This document shows, piece after piece, positions 54,400 to 63,046 of a stretch of 64,000 nucleotides of DNA. Source of the DNA: an uncultured Acidobacteriota bacterium (GTDB taxonomy: Bacteria > Acidobacteriota > Terriglobia > Bryobacterales > Bryobacteraceae); NCBI GenBank assembly GCA_902826605.1, contig CADEFM010000012.1, positions 1 to 64,000 of the forward strand, written 5' to 3'. The notes beneath the pieces are model-generated. The model was not told the origin of the DNA. It made no database searches and was given only the letters and a program-made list of their open reading frames with translations. Position 1 is the stretch's first letter. The number at the start of each line of letters is the position of its first letter. The position numbers and the translations under genes were made by a program.

Positions 54400-54770
54400 G
54401 CCGACCAACATGTGATGTCGGAATCTGGCCTCCCGACTTCAGAATTTTTCTGATGTGGACCGAGATCGACGACGCCTGTCTCTTTCCAGGCGAGCCGCCC
54501 ACCCCCCTCTCCCCGAGCAGACCATTGGTCTTTAGGCCAACAGGTCCCCGCGAACCACTGTAGTGATTGCCCCCCGCATCTGTCCACCATCTTAGCCAAG
54601 GTTCGAGTCTGGCTTCTTCCATCCGATTTCATGCGTGACCGCTTGCGAAGACGCATGGAGCATAGCTTGGAGACAGTGAGTGTCCCTATCCGCTGTAACC
54701 ACGATGATCACTGTCTCGGTCACTAAACGGCGCCAGTGTGTTGCTTCAAGGAAAAACGGGATCAAATCTA

Positions 54771-54800
54771 TCTGTTTGTTCTGTTTTCAGAACAAACAGA
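54771..54800. promoter_or_regulatory. Palindrome 1 (13-bp perfect arms)
   Basis: Arms TCTGTTTGTTCTG and CAGAACAAACAGA around TTTT, a perfect 30-base inverted repeat about 157 bases upstream of the GTG of the PEP-CTERM gene. It shares TTGTTCTG-N4-CAGAACAA with palindrome 2. Strong operator candidate; a transcript hairpin is the alternative. Confidence 0.65.
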
Positions 54801-54860
54801 TGATAACATCAATAGAATCTGCATTATGATAAAACTAACTTAGGGGCGATCGTGGCCTAG

Positions 54861-54880
54861 TTGTTCTGATTTCAGAACAA
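54861..54880. promoter_or_regulatory. Palindrome 2 (9-bp perfect arms)
   Basis: Arms TTGTTCTGA and TCAGAACAA around TT. The core is the same as palindrome 1, and the centres are 85 bases apart, close to eight helical turns, so the same protein could bind both on one DNA face and loop the DNA. Confidence 0.65.
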
Positions 54881-54956
54881 AGACGTTCTCTGGCAAGCTT
54901 AGCCGCCAGCCTGTCAAGCGGCTTGCCTAGTCTGAGGTAGGGGTCGGAGGGGAAAA

Positions 54957-55969
54957 GTGTTAGCCAAACTACTTCTAGCAGCGGCACTCCTGGCACCATT
55001 CACTGCGGGGTCGATCTCCAATTACTCCGCGTTTGGGGACAGCTTTGTCGTCATGAATTCCAATGTGGTCATTAGCCAGGGCCTCATTGGCAGCAACGGC
55101 GCCATCAGCGTCGGGGGCAGTGTGAATATGTTGGGCGCGGAGGGCGGTGGAGCCTTCAGCACTGGAGCCAACGGCGTGATTAACGGGGACTTGGTATTCG
55201 GCGGCAACCTCAGCCTCGGCGGTTCCACAAACCTCTTTGGAAACGCCGATAGCGGCGGGAACATTACCCTGCTGGGTAATAATGCAATTATTCATGCCAA
55301 CGCCACCGCCGCAGGTCGATCACTCTCGGAGGCGGCGCCTCCGCGGTTACGGGCACTTCCACGCCGTTCGGCAGCCCCGCGACTTTCATGGCCGCGATTC
55401 TACCCAGCGCCATGACCTTCACAGGGGGAGGGACGAATCAGAGCGTTGCGGGTGGTGGCACCCTCACACTAGCGCCTGGAATCTATGGTTCGCTGACGAC
55501 TGGCGCTAACGCCACCATCAATCTGTCGTCGGGCACGTATGTCTTTGACAGTGTGGGCCTGGGTGGGGGAAACCGGATCAATTATTCCGTCACCGGCGGA
55601 GGCGCAGTTCATATTCTGGTGGTCGGAAATGTTTCAACCGGCAGCAACCTGACCACGTTCCTCAACGGTCAGACCTTCGCGAACGCCGATCCCGCGCTCA
55701 TCGCGAAGGTGTACGCAGAAAGCCACGGAACCTGGTTGCTCGGTGGTGGCGGCGAATGGCTCGGAACCATATTTACTCCCTACAGCAACCTCACATTCAA
55801 CAACAACGTTGACATCAGAGGACAAGTGGTGAGCGGGGCTGGCCTAACGCTCAGCGGCAGCGGCAATATCGTAAGCTTCATCCCCTCCGAACAATTCGCG
55901 GTTCCTGAACCAGCCAGCTTTGGGCTCGTCGCGATCGGCCTAATCGTCGTTGCCTGCCTCCGCCGATGA
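54957..55969 (+). pseudogene. Frameshifted PEP-CTERM beta-helix exported protein
   Basis: Signal peptide (LAKLLLAAALLAPFTAG), then short repetitive strands rich in Gly, Asn and Val (VVISQGLIGSNGAISVGGSV...NITLLGNNAIIHANATAAG). Near 55315 one base is missing; reading in the next frame continues SITLGGGASAVTGTSTPFG through a second Gly/Asn-rich part to VPEPASFGLVAIGLIVVACLRR, a perfect PEP-CTERM signal. Joined, the product would be about 337 residues and anchored/sorted by an exosortase. It has a strong ribosome site, so damage looks recent, or the shift is a sequence error. Confidence 0.8.
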
Positions 55970-56062
55970 TCGTCCAGTTCTTTTTGCCGGGGCCCCGCAC
56001 GATGACTTGCAGATATGGAATGGGCTACGTCAAAGCAGCCCATTCTATTATGATGTTCGCGC

Positions 56063-57931
56063 TCAGGGCAACTTGAACGTGACGAATTTCGCGCCTGCAG
56101 CAACAGCAATGTATTGCTTTCCGTCTTTGCCCATATACGTAATGGGATTTGCGTGGGCGACCTCTTCGGTCTTCACACTCCACAGCTCCTGCCCCGTCTT
56201 GCTATCGAAGGCACGCAATAGACTGTCCCGAGCGGCTCCAATAAAGGTGAGCCCGCCGGCCGTGGTCATCGGGCCACCGCCCAAGTTGGGAGCGCCAGTT
56301 TTCATGCCAGCCGGTACTCCTTCCATCGTGCCGAACGGAATCTGCCAGGCGATGTCTCCCGTATTCACGTTGATCGCCGTCAGCCGACCCCACGGCGGCT
56401 GCCAGCAGGGCCAACCGTTTGCTATGACTGGCGTTGCGCCAGGACCGTTGTTAGGAGCGCGGTTGAACGATCTGGGTGACTCTTTAGGAGCTTCGCCACG
56501 GGGATCCTCGGTCTGGGGTAGTAGGCGGCCCATTTGTCCCGAATCCGTGGTGTTAATGATGTAGTATCCCAGGGTCGGATCGAATGCCGCGCCACCCCAG
56601 GTCGCGCCACCTAATAGATAGGGCATGACCAGAGCTCCTTCGATAGAGTATGGTGTATACGGGCCTATGTTGCGGCCGCCCCCTACCTTTTCTAGTAGTG
56701 CTTGGCACGCTGCTGTGTGCTCTGGCGTAACCTTCGCAATGTCGTCCGGATACTTGAAGCTCATCCGCAGCAGAGGTGGCGGCTTCACCGGGAATGGCTG
56801 CGTGGGTGAATACCATTCGCCAGGCACATCGCCTTTGGGAACCGGCCGCTCTTCCACTCCGAAAATCGGTTCTCCCGTTACACGGTCCAGAATGAACAGC
56901 AAAGCAAGTTTGTTCATAGCCCCAACCGCGGGAATCTTCTTGCCATCCTTGACCACATCGAACAGCATGGGCGGCACCGGCATGTCGTAGTCCCACAGAT
57001 CGTGATGGGTGGCCTGGAAATACCATTTCATCTTTCCAGTCTCGGCATCCACCGCGACCAGCGAACTCGCGAAAAGATTGGCTCCCGGGCGATCCACGCC
57101 GTAGTAATCGTTGGTGACAGAACCCAGCGGCATGTAGAGAATCCCGCGTTCGGTGTCCGCGCTAAAGAACGTCCACACGTTGGCGCCCCCCGCCTTTTTC
57201 CAGGAATCCCCCAGCCAGGTTTCGTGACCCATCTCGCCAGGCCGCGGCACGGTGTGGAAAGTCCACACCAACTTACCCGTCCGCAGATCCCATGCACGCA
57301 CATCGCCCGCCGGACCTTTCTGTCCGATTTCGTCTATGACATGGGACCCGGTGATTACGAGGTTCTTATAGACAAAAGGAGCAGAATTCATACCGTAGTG
57401 GATGCTCGTTCCGTTCATGATCTCCGGCGTTCGTAGCTCCACTACGCCTTCGTTGCCGAAGCCTGGATTGGGCTTGCCAGTTTTCGCGTTGATGGAATAG
57501 AGTTCTCCATCCGGGGTTCCGAAAAGAATCTGCGGGGGCGTTTGTCTGTCGCCGGGCCAGTATGCCAGGCTCCGCATGGAGCCGAGATTCATTAGAGTTG
57601 CATCTCTCCGCTTCCCCGTAAACTCCCAAAGAAGTTTGCCTGTCTCAGGTTCCAATGCAGCCACGTTGTTGTATGGATATCCCAAATACAACACGCCATT
57701 GACCATGATGGGGATCGACTGGCTCAACCGGGAGGGCTGGCCCTCCTTCTTCATCTGGTAACTCCATGCCGGAGCCAACTTTGTCACGTTGGTGGTGCTG
57801 ATCTGCTTCAGCGGGGAATAACGCTGTCCGCCGAGGTCACGTCCATATGTAGACCAATCATTTTGCGCATTTTGAGCATGAAGTACAGGGAGAATCAGGC
57901 ACGCAACGGTTAGTGCCAATATAGTTCGCAT
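56063..57931 (-). CDS. Exported quinoprotein (PQQ-type) dehydrogenase
   Basis: 622 residues. Signal peptide RTILALTVACLILPVLHA sets the start, with GGACGGAAG before it. Eight-bladed propeller repeats with the tryptophan-docking pattern (e.g. AALEPETGKLLWEF, RAWDLRTGKLVWTFHTVP, VAVDAETGKMKWYFQATHHD, WDYDMPVPPMLFDV, GDIAWQIPFGTMEGVP). Similar to PQQ-dependent glucose/alcohol dehydrogenases but without a visible cytochrome c domain. No PQQ biosynthesis gene is in the window. It follows the second copy on the same strand with a 90-base gap. Confidence 0.9.
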   Translation of the reverse strand: MRTILALTVACLILPVLHAQNAQNDWSTYGRDLGGQRYSPLKQISTTNVTKLAPAWSYQMKKEGQPSRLSQSIPIMVNGVLYLGYPYNNVAALEPETGKLLWEFTGKRRDATLMNLGSMRSLAYWPGDRQTPPQILFGTPDGELYSINAKTGKPNPGFGNEGVVELRTPEIMNGTSIHYGMNSAPFVYKNLVITGSHVIDEIGQKGPAGDVRAWDLRTGKLVWTFHTVPRPGEMGHETWLGDSWKKAGGANVWTFFSADTERGILYMPLGSVTNDYYGVDRPGANLFASSLVAVDAETGKMKWYFQATHHDLWDYDMPVPPMLFDVVKDGKKIPAVGAMNKLALLFILDRVTGEPIFGVEERPVPKGDVPGEWYSPTQPFPVKPPPLLRMSFKYPDDIAKVTPEHTAACQALLEKVGGGRNIGPYTPYSIEGALVMPYLLGGATWGGAAFDPTLGYYIINTTDSGQMGRLLPQTEDPRGEAPKESPRSFNRAPNNGPGATPVIANGWPCWQPPWGRLTAINVNTGDIAWQIPFGTMEGVPAGMKTGAPNLGGGPMTTAGGLTFIGAARDSLLRAFDSKTGQELWSVKTEEVAHANPITYMGKDGKQYIAVAAGAKFVTFKLP

Positions 57932-58020
57932 CCGCTTCCGTCCTTTCGAATCTCTAATATTGTACATCTTCTCTAACACTGCAAAACGCCGCATGCGGGT
58001 TCTCATTTCATGCAGTCGCA

Positions 58021-59808
58021 CTACTTCGCTAGCACGAGCGATGGGATCGGCTCCTTAGCGTCAAGGGCGAAGACGAACAGGCGATTATCAGGCGTGCCGC
58101 GAGCCATCACGGCGATATACTGCTTGCCGTCGAGCATGTAGGTGATCGGCCCCGCACTTGGGCCGTCCAAGTTCACTTCCCACAGCACTTCGCCGGTCAC
58201 GGCGTTGTAAGCCTTCGCATCGTGGAACAGGATATTGCCTCCCGTTACCAACGCGGACCCGCCGCGAGAAAGGAAGCCACCCGTCGGCTGAATACGCCAG
58301 CGTTCCGAGTTTGTCTTCGGGTCCCAAGCTGCCAGGAAGGGACCTGTGTCTGCCGGCTGATTCTCTGCCCCCGCAGGCTCTACAATCGGTACGTTCGGAA
58401 CTTGTCCAGGAATCGCCTTTCCCTGATCGTCGCGAGGTCGCTGTGGGGTTGACGTGCCGGCATTCTGATTTCCATGAGCGAACTCGAAGGCCGGATCGCG
58501 CGCGAAGACCGCGGAACTCTCGCTGCCGGGAATGTAGACCAAGCCCGTGACGGGACTGTATGCCATCGCTTGCCAATTGTGCGTGCCAAGATTGCTGGGG
58601 GAGATCCGCACAGGATTGTATTTGTAACGCGCGCCTTCCGCTTCAATCGGCCGACCCTTCGCATCGAGCCCAGTGGCCCACGTGATACGCTTTGCGAGCT
58701 TAGAACCCGAGATGAACTCGCCGTTCGTGCGATCAAGGACATAGAAAAAGCCGTTCTTAGGCGCGTGCATCAGAACCTTTCGCATTTTCCCATTGATCGC
58801 GATGTCCGCCAGCACGATCGGTTGAGTCGCCGTATAGTCCCAGGTGTCTCCCGGCGTCTCTTGGAAATACCAGGCCATCTTGCCGGTGTCGGGCTTTACG
58901 GCGATGATCGAGGCAAGGAATAAGTTATCGCCCCCCTGCGGGCTCCGAATATTCCGATCCCAAGGTCCGCCGTTACCGGTGCCGACATATAGGAGATCGA
59001 CGTCCGGATCGTAGGCCATTCCATCCCACACCGTTCCTCCGCCACCCATCTTGTGCCAGACATCACCGGTCCAAGTTTTTGCCGCCATCTCGAGTTCCGG
59101 ATGCTCGAATGGCTTCGACGGATCGCCGGGCACGGTCCAAAACCGCCAGACGCGTTTGCCTGTCTCGGCGTCATACGCGGAGAAGTAGCCACGCACCGCT
59201 TGTTCGGCGCCACTGGAGCCGACAATCACTTTGCCCTTCACGATTCGGACCGCCGAAGTCAAGGTGTTATCCTTGCTCGGTCCGTCCTGCACTGACCATA
59301 CGACCTTCCCAGTGCGCTGATCGAGTGCGACGACGCGGCCGTCCGGTATGCCTGCAAACACCTTGCCGTTGTAAATCGCGACGCCTCGGTTGCTCGGACC
59401 GCAGCAGATCTTCAGAAAGTAGTCGTGAGAAATATCCGGGTCCCAGCGCCAGAGCTCTTTACCCGTACGCGCGTCCACAGCAAATAGCACGCCCCATCCG
59501 AGGCTGCCGTAGAGCACTCCATCCGCTACAACTGGAGTTCCTTCGACGCGCGACCTTTCAGGATTACCCGTTGCCCAAGACCATGCAAGCCCGAGTCGCT
59601 TCACATTGGTGATGTCAATCTGCTGCAGCGGACTGTAATGGGTTTCCGCGTAGTCGTGGCCATAGGTGAGCCACTCATTTGTATTCCTCGCGGCTTCACG
59701 TAGTTCACGGTCGCCAACAATTTTTGTCTGGGCGATCAGAATAGCCGTCACCAGCAATGGGCCAAATACGACTGTCAACCTTGTTCTGGACACAGGCAAC
59801 TCCTTCAT
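58021..59808 (-). CDS. Exported quinoprotein (PQQ-type) dehydrogenase, tandem paralogue
   Basis: 595 residues. N-terminal hydrophobic export signal (LTVVFGPLLVTAILIAQ), then propeller repeats WLTYGHDYAETHYSPLQQI, FAVDARTGKELWRWDP, VALDQRTGKVVWSVQDG, AYDAETGKRVWRFWTVPG and AAWDPKTNSERWRI. GDTWDYTATQPIVLADI and the WYFQETPGD strand are typical of PQQ dehydrogenases. It is the first gene of the tandem pair. Substrate unknown; alcohols or sugars are usual. Confidence 0.9.
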   Translation of the reverse strand: MKELPVSRTRLTVVFGPLLVTAILIAQTKIVGDRELREAARNTNEWLTYGHDYAETHYSPLQQIDITNVKRLGLAWSWATGNPERSRVEGTPVVADGVLYGSLGWGVLFAVDARTGKELWRWDPDISHDYFLKICCGPSNRGVAIYNGKVFAGIPDGRVVALDQRTGKVVWSVQDGPSKDNTLTSAVRIVKGKVIVGSSGAEQAVRGYFSAYDAETGKRVWRFWTVPGDPSKPFEHPELEMAAKTWTGDVWHKMGGGGTVWDGMAYDPDVDLLYVGTGNGGPWDRNIRSPQGGDNLFLASIIAVKPDTGKMAWYFQETPGDTWDYTATQPIVLADIAINGKMRKVLMHAPKNGFFYVLDRTNGEFISGSKLAKRITWATGLDAKGRPIEAEGARYKYNPVRISPSNLGTHNWQAMAYSPVTGLVYIPGSESSAVFARDPAFEFAHGNQNAGTSTPQRPRDDQGKAIPGQVPNVPIVEPAGAENQPADTGPFLAAWDPKTNSERWRIQPTGGFLSRGGSALVTGGNILFHDAKAYNAVTGEVLWEVNLDGPSAGPITYMLDGKQYIAVMARGTPDNRLFVFALDAKEPIPSLVLAK

Positions 59809-59947
59809 GGTCTTCTAGAAACCAAAGTGCCCTAAGATCTTACTTCAAAACGCAAGCCTTCGGGCCGCCCTCGGCTCCATTCTAAACAAGGCTTGTTCCT
59901 AACGTCTTACCGAAACTTACGTGTAACACCCTACATCGGTAGTAAAG

Positions 59948-59982
59948 TCGTAGCAGGCTACGATTTCGGCTCAAACAGCCGA
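59948..59982. promoter_or_regulatory. Two adjacent stem-loops upstream of the DnaJ-domain gene
   Basis: TCGTAG-CAGG-CTACGA is followed two bases later by TCGGCT-CAAAC-AGCCGA, ending 22 bases before the GTG start and just ahead of the GGGAGA ribosome site. They could be a 5' leader structure or tandem operators. The rest of 59809-60004 shows nothing definite. Confidence 0.35.
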
Positions 59983-60004
59983 TCAGCACTGTTAGGGAGA
60001 ATCA

Positions 60005-60904
60005 GTGCCAACAGGACCCGTACACGCGCAGCCCATCCAAATTCCGCGGCCTCTTGCGGAAATCACCGTGATCCTGGATGCAAGCGGTAACCCGTCGTCG
60101 CGCTTGCGTGGGGGGATTGTTTCGCACACGGAAGGCGTACTCAAGGTTCTTTTGACAGCGGCCGTAGGCGCGGGCGTTGTCGTGGGAGTTGCGGGGGAAG
60201 TGCAAACCTCGGAAGGGAAGCAGCCGCTGTTAGGCAAGTTTCGCATCCGCTCCTGCCGGTTGGCGGGCATCGGAAAATATCATGCCGAGCTGGTTCCCGA
60301 AGTGGAGGCGGATTCCGCAGCCCCCGCGCCATCTTCTGATTTCGAGGACGCCGATTATTACGAAATTCTGCAGGTAAGCCGAACCGCTGATACGGACACC
60401 ATCCGGCGCGTATTTCACGTACTGGCGCAGCGCTACCACCCCGATAACAAAGAGACCGGCAACGAACAGAAATTCCGGCAGGTAGTGGAAGCACACGCGA
60501 CTTTGGGCGACGTTGATAAACGGGCCGCCCACGATGTAAAGCTGGCGCAGGAAGACAAGACCCGCTACAAAATTTTCGATTCCCTCCAAAGTACCCAAGG
60601 CGTGCAGGCGGAGATCCGGAAACGTAAAGGTATTCTGCGGCTCCTGTACGCAAGACGGATGGCTGATCCGCATGCACCTTCCATGAAAGTCCGTGATTTC
60701 ACGGAAATGCTGGGTTGTCCCCAGGAACACCTGGAGTTCGCGCTATGGTTCTTGCGCGAGAGCAAATTCGTGAACCGCGCCGACAATAACCGCTTCGAAA
60801 TCACACGTATCGGGGTGGAGGCATTCGAAGCCGAAGAGAACGGCTACAGCAAGAAGCAGATACTTACACTGCCCGCCGCCGGTAACGTTCCCGGCCCTGA
60901 ATAG
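60005..60904 (+). CDS. DnaJ-domain protein with PilZ-like N-terminus and C-terminal helical domain
   Basis: 299 residues, GTG start. Residues ~15-105 (VLKVLLTAAVGAGVVVGVAGEV...LLGKFRIRSCRLAGIGKYHAEL) look like a PilZ-type barrel. The J domain (~117-180) has DYYEILQVSRTADTDTIRRVFH and HPD (~145-147), so it can stimulate DnaK. The last ~110 residues form a helical/winged region (MADPHAPSMKVRDFTEMLGCPQEHLEFALWFL). No zinc-binding region of canonical DnaJ. Confidence 0.8.
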   Translation: MPTGPVHAQPIQIPRPLAEITVILDASGNPSSRLRGGIVSHTEGVLKVLLTAAVGAGVVVGVAGEVQTSEGKQPLLGKFRIRSCRLAGIGKYHAELVPEVEADSAAPAPSSDFEDADYYEILQVSRTADTDTIRRVFHVLAQRYHPDNKETGNEQKFRQVVEAHATLGDVDKRAAHDVKLAQEDKTRYKIFDSLQSTQGVQAEIRKRKGILRLLYARRMADPHAPSMKVRDFTEMLGCPQEHLEFALWFLRESKFVNRADNNRFEITRIGVEAFEAEENGYSKKQILTLPAAGNVPGPE

Positions 60905-61017
60905 CTGCGGCACCGAGGCAACGTTTCCAGTTGCAAGCCGTTTACAAATTATGCGTTTTCTCAGGGCCGCGCTACAATCCATGATGAATTCGTTCACACG
61001 AAAGGTTCGATGCCGTC

Positions 61018-61674
61018 ATGAGATTTCTATTTGCACTTCTGATGTTCACAGTTTGTACATGGGCGCAGGCCAGCGGTAATTCAGCTCCGGATGTCAATAA
61101 AGATTACCGGACGAAAGAAGGCCGCGCCGGCGTGGCAAAACGTCTTGCGAATCCGGATCGCGATCAGACGCAGAAGCCGGAAGCAATCGTCGCGGCCCTG
61201 CAATTGAAGCCCGGCATGACCGTGGCCGACATCGGCACCGGCGTCGGCTACATGCTGCCGTTCCTAAGCAAAGCCGTGGGACCGTCGGGCAGAGTGATCG
61301 CGGAAGACATTCAGACGGACTTTCTGGAGTCCGCGAAAGCCAGAATCGCCGCGGCTCAGCTTACCAACGTCACTGCCGTGCTGGGATCCGAAACCGATCC
61401 TAATCTGCCGTCAGGCGCAGTGGACGTGGCGATGATTCTGGACGCCTATCATCACATGGAACAACCCGCCAAGGTGCTGGCCGCATTAGGACGCGGACTG
61501 AAGAAAGATGGGCGCTTGGTACTCGTCGAGTTTCACAAAGCCGACCGGCCAGAGCACTTGCGTTTCGATCAGGCCGAACTGATCCATGAAGTAGAGAGCA
61601 ACGGATTCCGCCTGCTCGCGAAGGTGGATCGTATCACCGCTTCGCAGTATCTGGTCACATTCGGCAAGAAGTAG
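61018..61674 (+). CDS. Exported class I SAM-dependent methyltransferase
   Basis: 218 residues. Signal peptide FLFALLMFTVCTWAQA; the methyltransferase core starts at ~55: LQLKPGMTVADIGTGVGYMLPFLSKAVG, GRVIAEDIQ, GAVDVAMILDAYHHMEQP and DGRLVLVEFHK (Methyltransf_11/31 type). An N-terminal signal on a SAM enzyme is unusual because SAM is cytoplasmic. Similar signal-bearing methyltransferases occur in many Acidobacteriota. Confidence 0.88.
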   Translation: MRFLFALLMFTVCTWAQASGNSAPDVNKDYRTKEGRAGVAKRLANPDRDQTQKPEAIVAALQLKPGMTVADIGTGVGYMLPFLSKAVGPSGRVIAEDIQTDFLESAKARIAAAQLTNVTAVLGSETDPNLPSGAVDVAMILDAYHHMEQPAKVLAALGRGLKKDGRLVLVEFHKADRPEHLRFDQAELIHEVESNGFRLLAKVDRITASQYLVTFGKK

Positions 61675-61683
61675 CGGCAGCGC

Positions 61684-61797
61684 ATGGCTAGATATTTGGC
61701 CGCCGTGCTCGTGGTCCTGGCAAGTGCAGGCACCAAGGCGTTAGAGCCGGGCCAGTTTAATCACTATTACGATGCAATGCGTGGTGATCAGGTGTAG
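61684..61797 (+). CDS. Possible 37-residue exported peptide or gene start remnant
   Basis: ARYLAAVLVVLASAGTKALE is a good signal peptide, followed by PGQFNHYYDAMRGDQV and a stop. Nine bases after the methyltransferase gene. It may be a 5' remnant of an exported protein with an early stop; no function can be given. Confidence 0.3.
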   Translation: MARYLAAVLVVLASAGTKALEPGQFNHYYDAMRGDQV

Positions 61798-61849
61798 TGG
61801 TCGCGCACGCTTCGGCAACGACTCGCCAAAAAGCAGGGAAATAACAAAG

Positions 61850-61870
61850 AGCCGCCCTTTTCAGGCGGCT
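61850..61870. terminator. Intrinsic terminator hairpin between converging genes
   Basis: AGCCGCC-CTTTTCA-GGCGGCT followed by TCTT on the plus strand, with AAAG just before it (TCTT on the other strand). It probably ends the methyltransferase transcript and perhaps the converging lectin-like gene as well. Confidence 0.6.
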
Positions 61871-61901
61871 TCTTGTCGGCAGCTCGCACTAGCTAGGCTA
61901 A

Positions 61902-62588
61902 CTACTGCCGGGGGGCGTCGATAGCGAAGCAATACAGCAGGCCCGCGCCGCCGGTAGCCACTAGGTCCGGCTGGCTGCAGCTACGGCTGTTATGCACCGC
62001 ATTCCAGGACGTGCTGGGTCCACCGGTACGGTCAAAGTGCCCCACTTGAGCCGTACCCGCGCCGTTGCTGGTCCAGTTGTTGCATGTGTGGTCCATACCA
62101 TCGGTGAATGCCCGGCCATCCGGCATGGTGCCGGTGAGGATATCGTGCTGGTTCGGGGTGTCTCCGAATCCCTTGATCGGCTCTCCCTTTTCGCTGATCG
62201 CCGTAGCCTTGGTGAGTGTGTTACCGAGGCGTGCCTGCTCCAGCGTATCGCCGTGCAGATGGCCAACGTTCTGGGAAACGCTCTGACCGCGGGCATTGAA
62301 CCACGGTCCCGTGCCGATACGGTCGCGCGCATTCACCGCGCCAGGCCCTTGGGTGCTCAGATACGCGTGCCACGTGCGGTTCCCAGCGCCTGCGGCGGTC
62401 GCCAGGTTCTGACAATGCTGGTCGGCGCCCGCCAAGCCGCCCAGATTCGCGCCATCGCCCTTACTCACGCTGGTAATGAAAAAACTCATGGGTTGCGGAG
62501 GGGCTTTGGGCTGAGGTGTTTGCGCCATCGCAAGCGAGCCCAGCAGCAGCAGGCCGGAAAGAACAGGAAGGTGTTCTTGTATGGTCAT
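61902..62588 (-). CDS. Secreted DUF1554/C-type-lectin-like protein
   Basis: 228 residues. Signal peptide (LPVLSGLLLLGSLAMAQ) sets the start. MSFFITSVSKGDGANLGGLAGADQHCQNLATAAG, GNRTWHAYLSTQG, DGMDHTCNNWTSNGAGTAQVGHFDR and TSWNAVHNSRSCSQPDLVATGG resemble the DUF1554/endostatin-like fold (C-type-lectin-like) with Cys pairs. Likely a surface or secreted ligand-binding protein. A longer upstream frame has no signal peptide. 62589-62788 has no further gene. Confidence 0.75.
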   Translation of the reverse strand: MTIQEHLPVLSGLLLLGSLAMAQTPQPKAPPQPMSFFITSVSKGDGANLGGLAGADQHCQNLATAAGAGNRTWHAYLSTQGPGAVNARDRIGTGPWFNARGQSVSQNVGHLHGDTLEQARLGNTLTKATAISEKGEPIKGFGDTPNQHDILTGTMPDGRAFTDGMDHTCNNWTSNGAGTAQVGHFDRTGGPSTSWNAVHNSRSCSQPDLVATGGAGLLYCFAIDAPRQ

Positions 62589-62827
62589 TAATTTTGGATC
62601 GATCCTTTCGAAATGTGACGGCGACCGCGAGATTCGTCCTACGGTTGACCTTCGTTGAAGAGTACCACGAGCAGCCCGCCTCCGTGAGCTGGTAAAGGGC
62701 ATTGCGACCCCCGTAGCCCCGCTCGAGGACGTCCACACCGACCTGGGAAATCCTCCCACATTTCGATATCGCGCGTGGAATCATATAGGTGATTGTGGTA
62801 GTGTGGGCGTGTTCCGGGAGGTTCTCT

Positions 62828-63037
62828 ATGTCGAATCGGCTAGCTGCGGGGGCCTCAGCTCATCACTCCTCCGCAGCGGAGTTCGATAAAAGCAAACCCG
62901 CTAATATCGATGCCGCCGTGACGAACATCGATTGGATGAATCCACACGTCCGGATCTTTCTGAAGGACGAAGGCGGTCCGCTGCCTAGAAGACAACAAGA
63001 GCCTGTGGAAGGCCGCACTAAGGCTCCCAAAGCGTAG
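62828..63037 (+). pseudogene. Truncated DUF6152-family protein
   Basis: After MSNRLAAGAS it reads AHHSSAAEFDKSKPANIDAAV and TNIDWMNPHVRIFLKDEGG, the hallmark start of DUF6152 proteins (HHSxAAEYDxxKPxxxxGxVxxxxWxNPHxxxxxDV). The family continues for another ~50-60 residues, but here it turns into a Pro/Arg-rich tail and stops ten bases before tdh. A good ribosome site (GGGAGG) and an N-terminus without a signal peptide suggest partial decay. The short protein may still be made. Confidence 0.6.
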
Positions 63038-63046
63038 AGGCCCCAT

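Larger units (their letters stand above)
54400..54956. other. Non-coding interval upstream of a PEP-CTERM gene
   Basis: 557 bases without a supportable gene, with an AT-rich part (54770-54840). It holds two strong palindromes described separately and a hairpin AGCCGC/GCGGCT near 54901-54921. The next gene begins with GGAGGGGAAAA before GTG. Confidence 0.6.

Noticed and set aside
62461..62784. Minus-strand frame upstream of the lectin-like gene (VDVLERGYGGRNALYQLTEAG...)
   Set aside because: It has a vaguely winged-helix-like segment but no complete domain, and it overlaps the signal peptide of the supported gene.
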